From the NCBI GenBank assembly GCA_024275775.1, contig JAJRYM010000065.1, positions 1 through 8,052 of the forward strand: a DNA stretch of 8,052 bases. The letters run 5' to 3'. A program made the position numbers and the translations under genes. Source of the stretch: Nitrospirota bacterium. Lineage in GTDB: Bacteria > Nitrospinota_A > UBA7883 > JACRGQ01. This document shows, in pieces, positions 1 through 5,984 of the stretch. The notes under the pieces were generated by a model that was not told the origin of the DNA, ran no database searches, and was given only the letters and a program-made list of their open reading frames with translations. Numbering within the stretch: the first letter of the stretch is position 1; each line of letters starts with the position of its first letter.

Positions 1-190
1 CGTTGCCGATGCCGTCGATATCCCGGTAATCGCGTCCGGCGGCGTGGGAACCATGGAACATTTTTACGAGGGATTCACCTCAGCGGGGGCGGACGCGGCG
101 CTTGCGGCCTCGATTTTCCATTTCGGGGAAAAGACGGTCGGAGACGTGAAACGCTATCTCGCGGAAAAAGGAGTGGCGGTGCGGTTATGA
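1..190 (+). CDS. hisF: HisF, imidazole glycerol phosphate synthase cyclase subunit (3' part only)
   Basis: The reading frame is open from base 2 to the TGA at 188-190 and gives the last 62 residues of HisF; the 5' part lies outside the window. With the glutaminase HisH, HisF turns PRFAR plus ammonia into imidazole glycerol phosphate and AICAR in cytoplasmic histidine synthesis. The fragment contains the family's C-terminal phosphate-binding signature: IASGGVGTMEHF, then the GADAALAASIFHFGE stretch of the last beta/alpha units of the TIM barrel, and a KRYLAEKGVAVRL tail that matches HisF tails in length and pattern. The stop overlaps the hisIE start by 4 bases (ATGA), the usual end-of-operon arrangement. 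Identity is recognised from these motifs. Confidence 0.95.
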   Translation, partial: VADAVDIPVIASGGVGTMEHFYEGFTSAGADAALAASIFHFGEKTVGDVKRYLAEKGVAVRL

Positions 191-819
191 AAAATATCGA
201 ATTGAAATTCAACCCTCGCGGGCTTATCCCGGCGATAGTGCAGTCTGCCGGCACCGGCAAAGTGCTGATGCTGGCTTGGATGAATCCTGAAACCATCGAA
301 CTAACCCGAAAAACCGGTCAGACCCACTTCTATTCCCGTTCACGCGGGAAAATATGGAAGAAGGGGGAAGAAAGCGGCAATACCCAAGAGGTTAAGAAGA
401 TGGAGTACGACTGCGACGCCGACACGCTTCTGATAACGGTTGACCCTGCCGGCCCCGCCTGCCACACCGGCAAGGAGACCTGTTTTTTCGATGAAATTTC
501 AGCCGGAGACGAGCTGGCAAAACCGGCGTCGCCGGATAACGAAAATCTGCTCGACCGGCTCTATCAGATCATACAGCAGAGAAAAAGGGAGCTTCCGGAA
601 GGGTCGTACGTGGCGTCTCTTTTTAAAAAAGGGGATGCCGCCTACCTTAAGAAAATCGGCGAGGAAGCGGTTGAATTCGTCATAGGGTGCAAGAATCAGG
701 ATAGGGAAGAGACGGTCTATGAAGCGGCCGACCTTATTTTCCACATGATGGTGGCGCTCGCCGCGCAGGATATCCCGCCGGACGAAGTTCTGGGCGAGCT
801 GAAGAAAAGATTCAAATAA
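187..819 (+). CDS. hisIE: HisIE, bifunctional phosphoribosyl-AMP cyclohydrolase / phosphoribosyl-ATP pyrophosphatase
   Basis: Catalyses steps 2 and 3 of histidine synthesis: the HisE half hydrolyses PR-ATP to PR-AMP plus pyrophosphate, and the HisI half opens the adenine ring of PR-AMP to give ProFAR. Residues about 1-105 are HisI. They carry MLAWMNPETI, the THFYSRSRGKIWKKGEESGN substrate region, the metal site D75-C-D77-A-D79 and zinc ligands C76, C92 (ACHTG) and C99 (TCFF). Residues about 118-210 are HisE, with KKIGEEAVEF and EAADLIFH supplying the conserved acidic Mg-binding residues. At 210 aa it has the normal length for the fused form. The ATG at 187 overlaps the hisF stop (ATGA), so translation is probably coupled; an AAGGAG at 168-173 is rather distant. 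It appears to be the last gene of the his operon, since the next gene is convergent. Confidence 0.96.
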   Translation: MKNIELKFNPRGLIPAIVQSAGTGKVLMLAWMNPETIELTRKTGQTHFYSRSRGKIWKKGEESGNTQEVKKMEYDCDADTLLITVDPAGPACHTGKETCFFDEISAGDELAKPASPDNENLLDRLYQIIQQRKRELPEGSYVASLFKKGDAAYLKKIGEEAVEFVIGCKNQDREETVYEAADLIFHMMVALAAQDIPPDEVLGELKKRFK

Positions 820-824
820 TCTTT

Positions 825-838
825 TCGGCTTCAGCCGG
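825..838. terminator. Small hairpin between convergent genes, possible weak terminator
   Basis: CGGCT-TC-AGCCG (826-837) lies in the 20-base gap between the hisIE stop and the stop of the convergent cysteine-cluster gene. The stem is only 5 bp with a very tight loop. On the + strand a T5 run follows at 844-848, several bases further than in a classical intrinsic terminator; on the minus strand no T run follows. Its position between two convergent genes favours a termination role, but the structure is weak. Confidence 0.25.
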
Positions 839-839
839 T

Positions 840-1682
840 TCAGATTTTTCCCAGCCTCTGAAATTCGGGGCTCAGTTTTTTGAAAAGCCCAGGCCGCGCT
901 ATCGAAAGGTATCTCATAAGCGTCCTTTCCGTTTTGAACGACTGCCTGACGGTGCCGTGCAGATCGTCGCCGTGGCAGTCTTTTACGGAAAACCTCTTGC
1001 AGATTGAAGGGCGCCGGTCGTATATCCCGCAAAGCCCCCAATCGTTCAGGTTCGCGCAGTGCAATCTGAAAAGAACGCTCCAGTCGCCGTCGTTGTCGAG
1101 ATACGCTTCGCACCGGTCATGATAGACATACCAGAGAAAGGAATCGATATCGCCCGCTTTCCTCAGCTTTTCCACAATAATGTTTATGTAGGTACAGCAT
1201 GATACGCATTCGGCGCATTCGTGCCCGCCGTCGAGCGTTCCGGCCGTTACGCTCTTCGGGGCCGCAACGGTTTTTTTCTTAACGGGCGGGCTGTCCGCGA
1301 GCTTCTGTGTGTCCGGGTGCAGTTTTCGGAAAAGGGCCGGCCTTTTTTCCCTGAGATGCGAAAGAAGCTCATACTCATCGCGGAAGCGGAACCTTGCCGC
1401 GTCTTTTATGGTTTTTACGCCGTGCCCGTGCTGAAGGCATTCATCCGCCTGCCGGTTTTTTATTTTGCACCTGCCGTCGGCCGTCAACTGCGAACATTTT
1501 CCCCTTACGCGCAGGTACCACTCGCCGTCGTGCCCTATGAAAACCTCCGCGTCGCCGTGATACAGATAGAAAAGAAAACCTTCTATATCCGGTTTCGTGC
1601 GGGGGTACGGCATTTCCACGGAAATGTTGCGGCACGGAAAATCGCCTTCGCGCGGGTTTAAAATCTCTTTTTTCTTTTTCAT
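840..1682 (-). CDS. YkgJ-type cysteine-cluster protein with internal tandem duplication
   Basis: A 280-aa soluble protein of the YkgJ / zinc- or iron-chelating cysteine-cluster class; no enzymatic reaction is established for these proteins. The C-terminal copy (about 153-275) has the full family pattern: C156-x2-C159-x2-C162-C163, an IDSFLWYVYH segment, then C209, C218 (GLCGIYDRRPSIC), C228 and C236. The N-terminal copy (about 14-128) repeats the same layout: IEGFLFYLYH, GEWYLRVRGKC (C63), DGRC (C72) and DEC (C82). Both copies end alike, RPALFRKLHPDTQKL versus RPGLFKKLSPEFQRL. The first copy keeps only C17 of the leading cluster, so it probably cannot bind metal in the same way. A lysine-rich linker (about 130-145) joins the copies. 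The ATG at 1682 follows an in-frame stop with no other start between, so the missing cysteines are not a start-site error. No clear Shine-Dalgarno sequence is seen. Confidence 0.8.
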   Translation of the reverse strand: MKKKKEILNPREGDFPCRNISVEMPYPRTKPDIEGFLFYLYHGDAEVFIGHDGEWYLRVRGKCSQLTADGRCKIKNRQADECLQHGHGVKTIKDAARFRFRDEYELLSHLREKRPALFRKLHPDTQKLADSPPVKKKTVAAPKSVTAGTLDGGHECAECVSCCTYINIIVEKLRKAGDIDSFLWYVYHDRCEAYLDNDGDWSVLFRLHCANLNDWGLCGIYDRRPSICKRFSVKDCHGDDLHGTVRQSFKTERTLMRYLSIARPGLFKKLSPEFQRLGKI

Positions 1683-1696
1683 TATCTGTCTATTTA

Positions 1697-1710
1697 TTCG
1701 GTTGACCGAA
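1697..1710. promoter_or_regulatory. Perfect inverted repeat in divergent intergenic region (candidate operator)
   Basis: TTCGGT-TG-ACCGAA is a perfect 6-bp inverted repeat with a 2-base centre. It lies between the start of the minus-strand cysteine-cluster gene (1682) and that of the macro-domain gene (1746), a typical place for an operator acting on both. It includes TTGACC, a possible -35 for the + strand, but no good -10 at the right spacing is visible. The only copy I noticed in the window is this one. Confidence 0.3.
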
Positions 1711-1745
1711 GCTGATGTTTATAACATTTTTATTGTAGGATTATA

Positions 1746-2273
1746 GTGAGCATGGCAAAAGAAATTTCGGGAATAGAGATAGTCGAGGGCGATATAACCC
1801 TGCTGGAAAGGGACGCCGTCGTTAACGCCGCCAACGCCCGGCTTGTGCTGGGAGGGGGGGTAGCCGGCGCGATAAGAGAGCGCGGCGGGCCTTCCATACA
1901 GGAGGAGTGCGACAAGGCAGGCGGAACTTTCGTCGGCGGTGCCGTGATAACGACCGGCGGGAATCTTAAAGCGAAACATGTGATTCATGCCGTCGGTCCG
2001 AGGATGGGCGAGGGGAACGAAGACGAAAAGCTTAAAAACGCCACGCTGAACTCCCTTAAACTGGCCGATGAATATAATTTTAAAACAATCGCCTTCCCCG
2101 CGATAAGCGCCGGAATATTCGGTTTCCCGATTGAAAGATGTGCGGAAATAATGCTGAACACGGCGAAAGATTACCTGGAATCGGGGAGCGATATCCGCAC
2201 AGTCACTTTCTGTCTTTACGGAAAGAAATCGTACGATATTTTCATGGAAACAGCCCGCCGGCTGGGGGTGTAA
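1746..2273 (+). CDS. Macro-domain protein (ADP-ribose binding / probable ADP-ribosyl hydrolase)
   Basis: A single stand-alone macro domain of 175 aa, the usual size for bacterial and archaeal members. Such proteins bind ADP-ribose and many hydrolyse O-acetyl-ADP-ribose or ADP-ribosylated substrates; the substrate here is not known. Visible motifs are VEGDIT (13-18), VVNAAN (25-30), the glycine-rich catalytic loop LGGGVAGAI (35-43), HAVGP (81-85) and the phosphate loop PAISAGIFGFP (118-128). The GGGVAGAI form resembles the AF1521-type subgroup more than the GGGGVDGAI form of MacroD types. Start: GTG 1746 has AGGA (1737-1740) at 5 bases; ATG 1752 would have the same AGGA at 11 bases and give MAKEISG. 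Either is possible. It is divergent from the cysteine-cluster gene and 62 bases upstream of the bactofilin-TPR gene. No ADP-ribosyltransferase or toxin gene is adjacent. Confidence 0.88.
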   Translation: MSMAKEISGIEIVEGDITLLERDAVVNAANARLVLGGGVAGAIRERGGPSIQEECDKAGGTFVGGAVITTGGNLKAKHVIHAVGPRMGEGNEDEKLKNATLNSLKLADEYNFKTIAFPAISAGIFGFPIERCAEIMLNTAKDYLESGSDIRTVTFCLYGKKSYDIFMETARRLGV

Positions 2274-2299
2274 ACGCTTTCCCCGCCTGCAACAACGCC

Positions 2300-2328
2300 T
2301 TGACTTGCGGAATACGGCCGGTCAATAT
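2300..2328 (+). promoter_or_regulatory. Possible sigma70-type promoter just upstream of the bactofilin-TPR gene
   Basis: TTGACT (2300-2305) is a good -35 match and is followed after 17 bases by CAATAT (2323-2328), a poor -10 (3 of 6). Initiation about 7 bases downstream would fall at or next to the ATG at 2336, giving a leaderless or nearly leaderless message. This agrees with the absence of a Shine-Dalgarno sequence. TTGAC and GTCAA (2321-2325) also form an inverted repeat with a 16-base gap, so the box could instead be part of a binding site. Confidence 0.3.
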
Positions 2329-2335
2329 CTGAACA

Positions 2336-3994
2336 ATGAGCGTAGATTCATATTTCGGCGACGGCGTCCGCATGGACGGAACCCTTAAATTCAAGGGCAC
2401 CATCCGGTTCGACGGCGAGTTCACCGGCAAAGTTCTGACCGACGGCGTTTTCGTTGTCGGCAAATCGGGCAATGTGAACGCGGAAGTCAACGCCGGCCAT
2501 GTTCTGAACATGGGACGGCTTACCGGCAGGATAAAGGCCGGGAGGAAGGTTTCCATGCTTCGCGACAGTTATACCGGTTGCGCCATAGATACGCCTGCGC
2601 TCCGGACGGAAGAAGGCGCTATCTTTCGGGGAAACTGCGTCATGCCGTTCGATAACGGCACGGATGGGGGAGCAAGCAAAAGCACGGAAGAGGTTATCGC
2701 CGAAAATATCGATAAAGCCATTAAAAAACGGGCGCGCCGGAAAAAAAGTTTCCTTGGAACTCCTTCAAGCCCGCTGTTTCGCATTTTTATTCTGTTGGCA
2801 TTTTTCGCGGCCAGCGGGATGTGGTACGTAGATATGGCGAGCAAAAAAATTCTTAAAGATAAAATTTCACAAAATATTTACGCCTTTTTCGCCGCCAATC
2901 ACCCGGCCGCTCTTGAAAAACTGGCCGATATTCTGGTTAAGGAAGGCGATTACGAATCGGCCGTCGAACAGTATGCGGCGGCGCGGCGGCTGAAGCCCGG
3001 CAGGGGCGATTTAACGCTTAAACTGGCAGTCGCGCTTGAAGACGCCGGCCGGCTGGATGAGGCTGTGCCGCATTTTGAAGAGTACCTGCGAAAAAATCCC
3101 GATACGAAATCGATAGCCCAAAAACTGTCAGAGTATTACGCCTACACCAAAGATGTGGACGGCCAGATAAGAATTCTGGAACTGATTACCCGGAATGCTC
3201 CGGAAAACAGGATAGCCGCCGACCGTCTTTTCCGGCTTTATCGCGCGCAGGGGATGAATGAAAAAGCCCTGGCGTTTTACGCGAAAAAACTGGCGTCCCG
3301 GCCGATGAGCGCGCGCGATCTTGTTACCATACTGAGGCTTGAAAAAGAGCTCGGCCGGAGCGCAGACGCCGTTAAAACCGCCAAAAAGCTCGCCGCTCGG
3401 TATCCGGAAAACGTTGAAGGGCATCTTGAGCTGGCCCGATGGTTTCTGAAACAGGGAAAAGACGCGAAGGCCGAATCCGAACTCCGGATGGTGGCCGCTC
3501 TCGACCCCGACAGCCCCGAAAATAACAACAACACCGCTTTGGCCGCCATAGCCCGCAAAAAGTACGATGCGGCCATAAAAGGTTTCAACTCGGCGCTGAA
3601 AAAGGAGCCCGGCAACCTGCGCGCTCTTTACGGTCTGGTAACCGTGTACAACAAGAAGAAGGATTACGAAAACGTGAAGCTGTACGCGAAAAAAGCGCTC
3701 GCAATCGAGCCGGATTTCGCTTCCGTTCTGAACCGGCTCGCGTGGGCGATGGCGGTAAGTGGCGAAAACCTGAAAGAGGCCGAAAAGATTTCAAAAGCGT
3801 CACTGAAGCTCAATCCGAACAGCGCCGGTTACATGGATACCCTCTCCGAAATTTACTACCGCGCAGGCGACAGCGGGAAGGCGGTCGAATGGATCAACCG
3901 CGCCATAAAACTCGAGCCGAAAAGCAGGTGGTATAAATCACAGCTGAGAAAATTCCGCAAAGGGCCGCCGAAAACCGGCAAGAAGAAAAAGTAG
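2336..3994 (+). CDS. Bactofilin domain - membrane helix - TPR array fusion protein
   Basis: A 552-aa protein in three parts. Residues about 5-105 are a bactofilin (polymer-forming cytoskeletal) domain: short glycine/valine-rich beta-helix turns such as GTIRFDGEFTGKV, DGVFVVGKSGNVNAEV and MGRLTGRIKAG. Residues 126-138 are strongly basic (KKRARRKK), followed by one hydrophobic helix at about 147-165. From about 185 to 535 there are roughly nine to ten TPR-like helix pairs, e.g. GDYESAVEQYAAARRLKPG, GRLDEAVPHFEEYL and GDSGKAVEWINRAIKLEP. The tail is lysine-rich. The positive-inside rule puts the bactofilin part in the cytoplasm and the TPRs in the periplasm, suggesting a filament-anchored scaffold for an envelope process; the partner is unknown. 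The start is firm: an in-frame TGA at 2330-2332 lies two codons upstream and the bactofilin fold begins at once. No Shine-Dalgarno sequence is present. The gene downstream is convergent (mutL). Confidence 0.82.
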   Translation: MSVDSYFGDGVRMDGTLKFKGTIRFDGEFTGKVLTDGVFVVGKSGNVNAEVNAGHVLNMGRLTGRIKAGRKVSMLRDSYTGCAIDTPALRTEEGAIFRGNCVMPFDNGTDGGASKSTEEVIAENIDKAIKKRARRKKSFLGTPSSPLFRIFILLAFFAASGMWYVDMASKKILKDKISQNIYAFFAANHPAALEKLADILVKEGDYESAVEQYAAARRLKPGRGDLTLKLAVALEDAGRLDEAVPHFEEYLRKNPDTKSIAQKLSEYYAYTKDVDGQIRILELITRNAPENRIAADRLFRLYRAQGMNEKALAFYAKKLASRPMSARDLVTILRLEKELGRSADAVKTAKKLAARYPENVEGHLELARWFLKQGKDAKAESELRMVAALDPDSPENNNNTALAAIARKKYDAAIKGFNSALKKEPGNLRALYGLVTVYNKKKDYENVKLYAKKALAIEPDFASVLNRLAWAMAVSGENLKEAEKISKASLKLNPNSAGYMDTLSEIYYRAGDSGKAVEWINRAIKLEPKSRWYKSQLRKFRKGPPKTGKKKK

Positions 3995-3998
3995 GGCG

Positions 3999-4040
3999 GT
4001 TCCACGGAACTTTCGGCGCTTGCCGAGGGATGCGGCCGCG
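3999..4040. other. Three short hairpins in the gap between convergent bactofilin-TPR and mutL genes
   Basis: The 77-base gap (3995-4071) holds GTTCC-AC-GGAAC (3999-4010), TCGGC-GCTT-GCCGA just after it, and the near-palindrome GGATGCGGCCGCGTCC with one G-T wobble, centred near 4034. None is followed on either strand by a convincing T run, so I do not call an intrinsic terminator. They could still act as weak bidirectional terminators or 3'-end stabilisers. Confidence 0.25.
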
Positions 4041-4071
4041 TCCGCAATATTAGAGAGGCTTTCTTTCAGCC

Positions 4072-5844
4072 TTACCGTCCGAAGCCGGCGCGTAGCGACT
4101 GTTTGTCTATTTCCAGCGCCACCGGCCTGCCGTGGGGGCAGGTGAATGGAAGCTCGGTTCTGCCGAGTTCTTCGACCATGGCCGAAATCTCCTGAAGCGT
4201 AAGCCTGTCGCCCGCTTTTACGGCCGCCCTGCAGGCCATGCTCGCGATAAGGCCGGACATCATCTGTTTGAAATCGGCCTCGCGGTTGCCTGCTATCGTT
4301 TCGGAAAGTTCGAGGATTATCGTCGGATAATCTTTTCCGACAAGAAGGGCCGGCACCTCCCGCACGATAAAAGAGTCTTCGCCGAACTCTTCCAGCCCCC
4401 ATCCCAAATCCCCGAAGGTCTTTTGATGGGAGCGTATCAGAGATGCGTTGGTCGGGCTGGTCTGGAAGGTGGCGGTAACGAGAAGTTTCTGGCGCTCCAC
4501 GGCCGAATCGAGGAATTTTTTCATTAAACGCTCGAACAGTATCCGTTCGTGAACCGTATGCTGATCCATGAAAACGAGTTTTTCCCCCTCCTCCATTAAA
4601 ATAAAGGTTTCAAAAACCTGGCCTATAGGAACAGCTTTTTCCGAAAGACGCCCGTGCGTCGGGACGGGAGCGGGGGCTGTGGACGACTGTTCGGGAGTTT
4701 CCCTCAACGGCAGGCTCCACAGCTCGAACGACCGTTCAAACCCGGCGTCCCGGCCGGTTTCCGGGTGGATGGCGACGGCTCCCTGCGGGCGCGGCTCGAA
4801 ACCGCCGCCGCTGTTCCAGGCCGTTCTCTCCTGCGAGAAAACCGGCACGGCCGATTTGCCGAGTGATTTTCGTATCGCCGCCACTATGGCCGATGAAACC
4901 CTGCCCGGTTCGGAAAACCGTATCTCCGCCTTGGTCGGATGGACGTTAACATCCACCTGATCGAACGGGATATCGACTTTGAAAAAGATAACCGGTTTCC
5001 GGCCTCTCGGCAGAAGATCGCTGTACGCGCGCGCGACGGAGGTTCTTAGAAGCGCGTCCTTAACGGGGCGGGAATTTACGAAAAAGTACTGGTCCATTGA
5101 GGTGGCGCGGTTGAAATCCGGTTTTCCGACCATGCCGGAAATTTTTATTAAGCCGTCGGAATAATCGGTCTCCACAAGCCTTTCCGCGTACTCCCCGCCG
5201 AATATCTGGCGAATCCTTTCGCGCAGACTGCCGGCTGGAGGCAGTTCAAAAACCCGTTTTTTGTCCCTTACGAAGGAAAACCTCACCTGCGGGTTGGCAA
5301 GCGCCGCCTGTATGACGCTGGAGGTTATGTGCGTCATTTCCGTCGTGTCGGAACGGGCGAATTTTCGTCTTGCGGGAGTATTGAAAAAAAGGTTTTCCAC
5401 CAGAACTTCCGTGCCGGCTACCGGCGGAGCGTCGGTTGCCGAAACCGTTTTTCCTCCTTCCACGGTTATCGTTTTTCCCGTTTTTGCGCCGTCGGCGCAG
5501 GAGGAGAGGGTGAGCCTGCTTACGGAGCCGACCGAAGGGAGCGCCTCTCCGCGGAAGCCGAACGTTTTTATGCCGAAGATGTCGTCCAGATTGTGAACCT
5601 TGCTGGTGCCGTGGCGGGCGAGAGCCTTCTCGATGGAGTCGGCCGGGATGCCGCAACCGTCGTCCTTTATTCTGAACCGCCGCCTTGCGAGAGAAACGTC
5701 GATTTCAATCGACGAAGAGCCGGCGTCCAGCGAATTTTCAACCAGCTCCTTTATGACCGATGCCGGCCGCTCCACGACTTCGCCGGCGGCTATCTGGCTC
5801 GCCAGCTCCTCCGGCATTATCTCAATACGGCCGTTTTCCTGCAT
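4072..5844 (-). CDS. mutL: MutL, DNA mismatch repair protein (endonuclease-type C-terminus)
   Basis: Couples mismatch recognition by MutS to strand removal. The N-terminal GHKL ATPase is complete: IAAGEVVERPASVIKELVEN with catalytic E33, DDGCGIP (61-67), TFGFRGEALPS (94-104), and the transducer motif DVNVHPTKAEIRF (298-310). A variable proline-rich linker spans about 335-405. The C-terminal dimerisation domain carries the metal-dependent nicking-endonuclease motifs: D427-Q-H-T-x2-E433-x4-E438, ACR (537-539), CPHGRP (569-574) and FGR as the last three residues. The family motif has DQHA; here the alanine is threonine. The motif set implies strand discrimination by MutL nicking rather than by MutH, which I infer is absent. 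At 590 aa the length is normal. The ATG at 5844 aligns with other MutL starts; GGAGGG at 5857-5862 is 12 bases away, longer than usual. It is divergent from the hda-like gene. Confidence 0.97.
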   Translation of the reverse strand: MQENGRIEIMPEELASQIAAGEVVERPASVIKELVENSLDAGSSSIEIDVSLARRRFRIKDDGCGIPADSIEKALARHGTSKVHNLDDIFGIKTFGFRGEALPSVGSVSRLTLSSCADGAKTGKTITVEGGKTVSATDAPPVAGTEVLVENLFFNTPARRKFARSDTTEMTHITSSVIQAALANPQVRFSFVRDKKRVFELPPAGSLRERIRQIFGGEYAERLVETDYSDGLIKISGMVGKPDFNRATSMDQYFFVNSRPVKDALLRTSVARAYSDLLPRGRKPVIFFKVDIPFDQVDVNVHPTKAEIRFSEPGRVSSAIVAAIRKSLGKSAVPVFSQERTAWNSGGGFEPRPQGAVAIHPETGRDAGFERSFELWSLPLRETPEQSSTAPAPVPTHGRLSEKAVPIGQVFETFILMEEGEKLVFMDQHTVHERILFERLMKKFLDSAVERQKLLVTATFQTSPTNASLIRSHQKTFGDLGWGLEEFGEDSFIVREVPALLVGKDYPTIILELSETIAGNREADFKQMMSGLIASMACRAAVKAGDRLTLQEISAMVEELGRTELPFTCPHGRPVALEIDKQSLRAGFGR

Positions 5845-5874
5845 GGGCGCAAAAAACCCTCCATCAATTCTGCT

Positions 5875-5891
5875 TTTAGTGCCATACTAAA
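5875..5891. promoter_or_regulatory. Inverted repeat overlapping the mutL -10 box (candidate operator)
   Basis: TTTAGT-GCCAT-ACTAAA is a perfect 6-bp inverted repeat with a 5-base centre. It covers the predicted -10 and start point of mutL, where a bound repressor would block RNA polymerase. The half-sites resemble the LexA box reported for Xanthomonas and Xylella (TTAG-N6-TACTA), but the spacing here is one base shorter, so a LexA assignment is speculative. Confidence 0.35.
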
Positions 5892-5912
5892 CCGGCGAAC
5901 AGCCATAGTCAA
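5884..5912 (-). promoter_or_regulatory. Sigma70-type promoter for mutL
   Basis: Reading the minus strand, TTGACT (5912-5907) is followed after exactly 17 bases by TAGTAT (5889-5884), matching the -35 at 5 of 6 and the -10 at 4 of 6 positions. Transcription would start near 5877, giving a leader of about 33 bases before the mutL ATG at 5844. It is the best promoter I see in the window. Confidence 0.55.
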
Positions 5913-5984
5913 GGTAAAGCATATTTTAAGGTAATAAAAAAACTACTTTTGTGGTTCCCCCGACGAAAAAAAGAGACGAAAGGG

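Noticed and set aside
1221..1661. A 146-codon + strand open frame opposite the cysteine-cluster gene
   Set aside because: The minus-strand frame has a clear internal repeat and family cysteine pattern; the + frame has neither.
1746..2273. Toxin-antitoxin reading of the macro-domain gene (DarT/DarG-like)
   Set aside because: No ADP-ribosyltransferase toxin gene is adjacent, and the protein is a lone macro domain without the C-terminal part found in DarG-type antitoxins.
3995..4071. Intrinsic terminator between the bactofilin-TPR gene and mutL
   Set aside because: Hairpins exist but none has a following T run on either strand.
5329..5934. A 201-codon + strand open frame opposite mutL
   Set aside because: It lies almost wholly over the unmistakable mutL coding sequence, has an arginine/cysteine-rich composition typical of an antisense shadow, and shows no recognisable domain.
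5949..5984. Upstream TTG start for the hda-like gene, adding MWFPRRKKETKG
   Set aside because: TTG is a rare start, no ribosome site precedes it, and ATG 5985 puts the clamp-binding-like motif at the expected N-terminal position.
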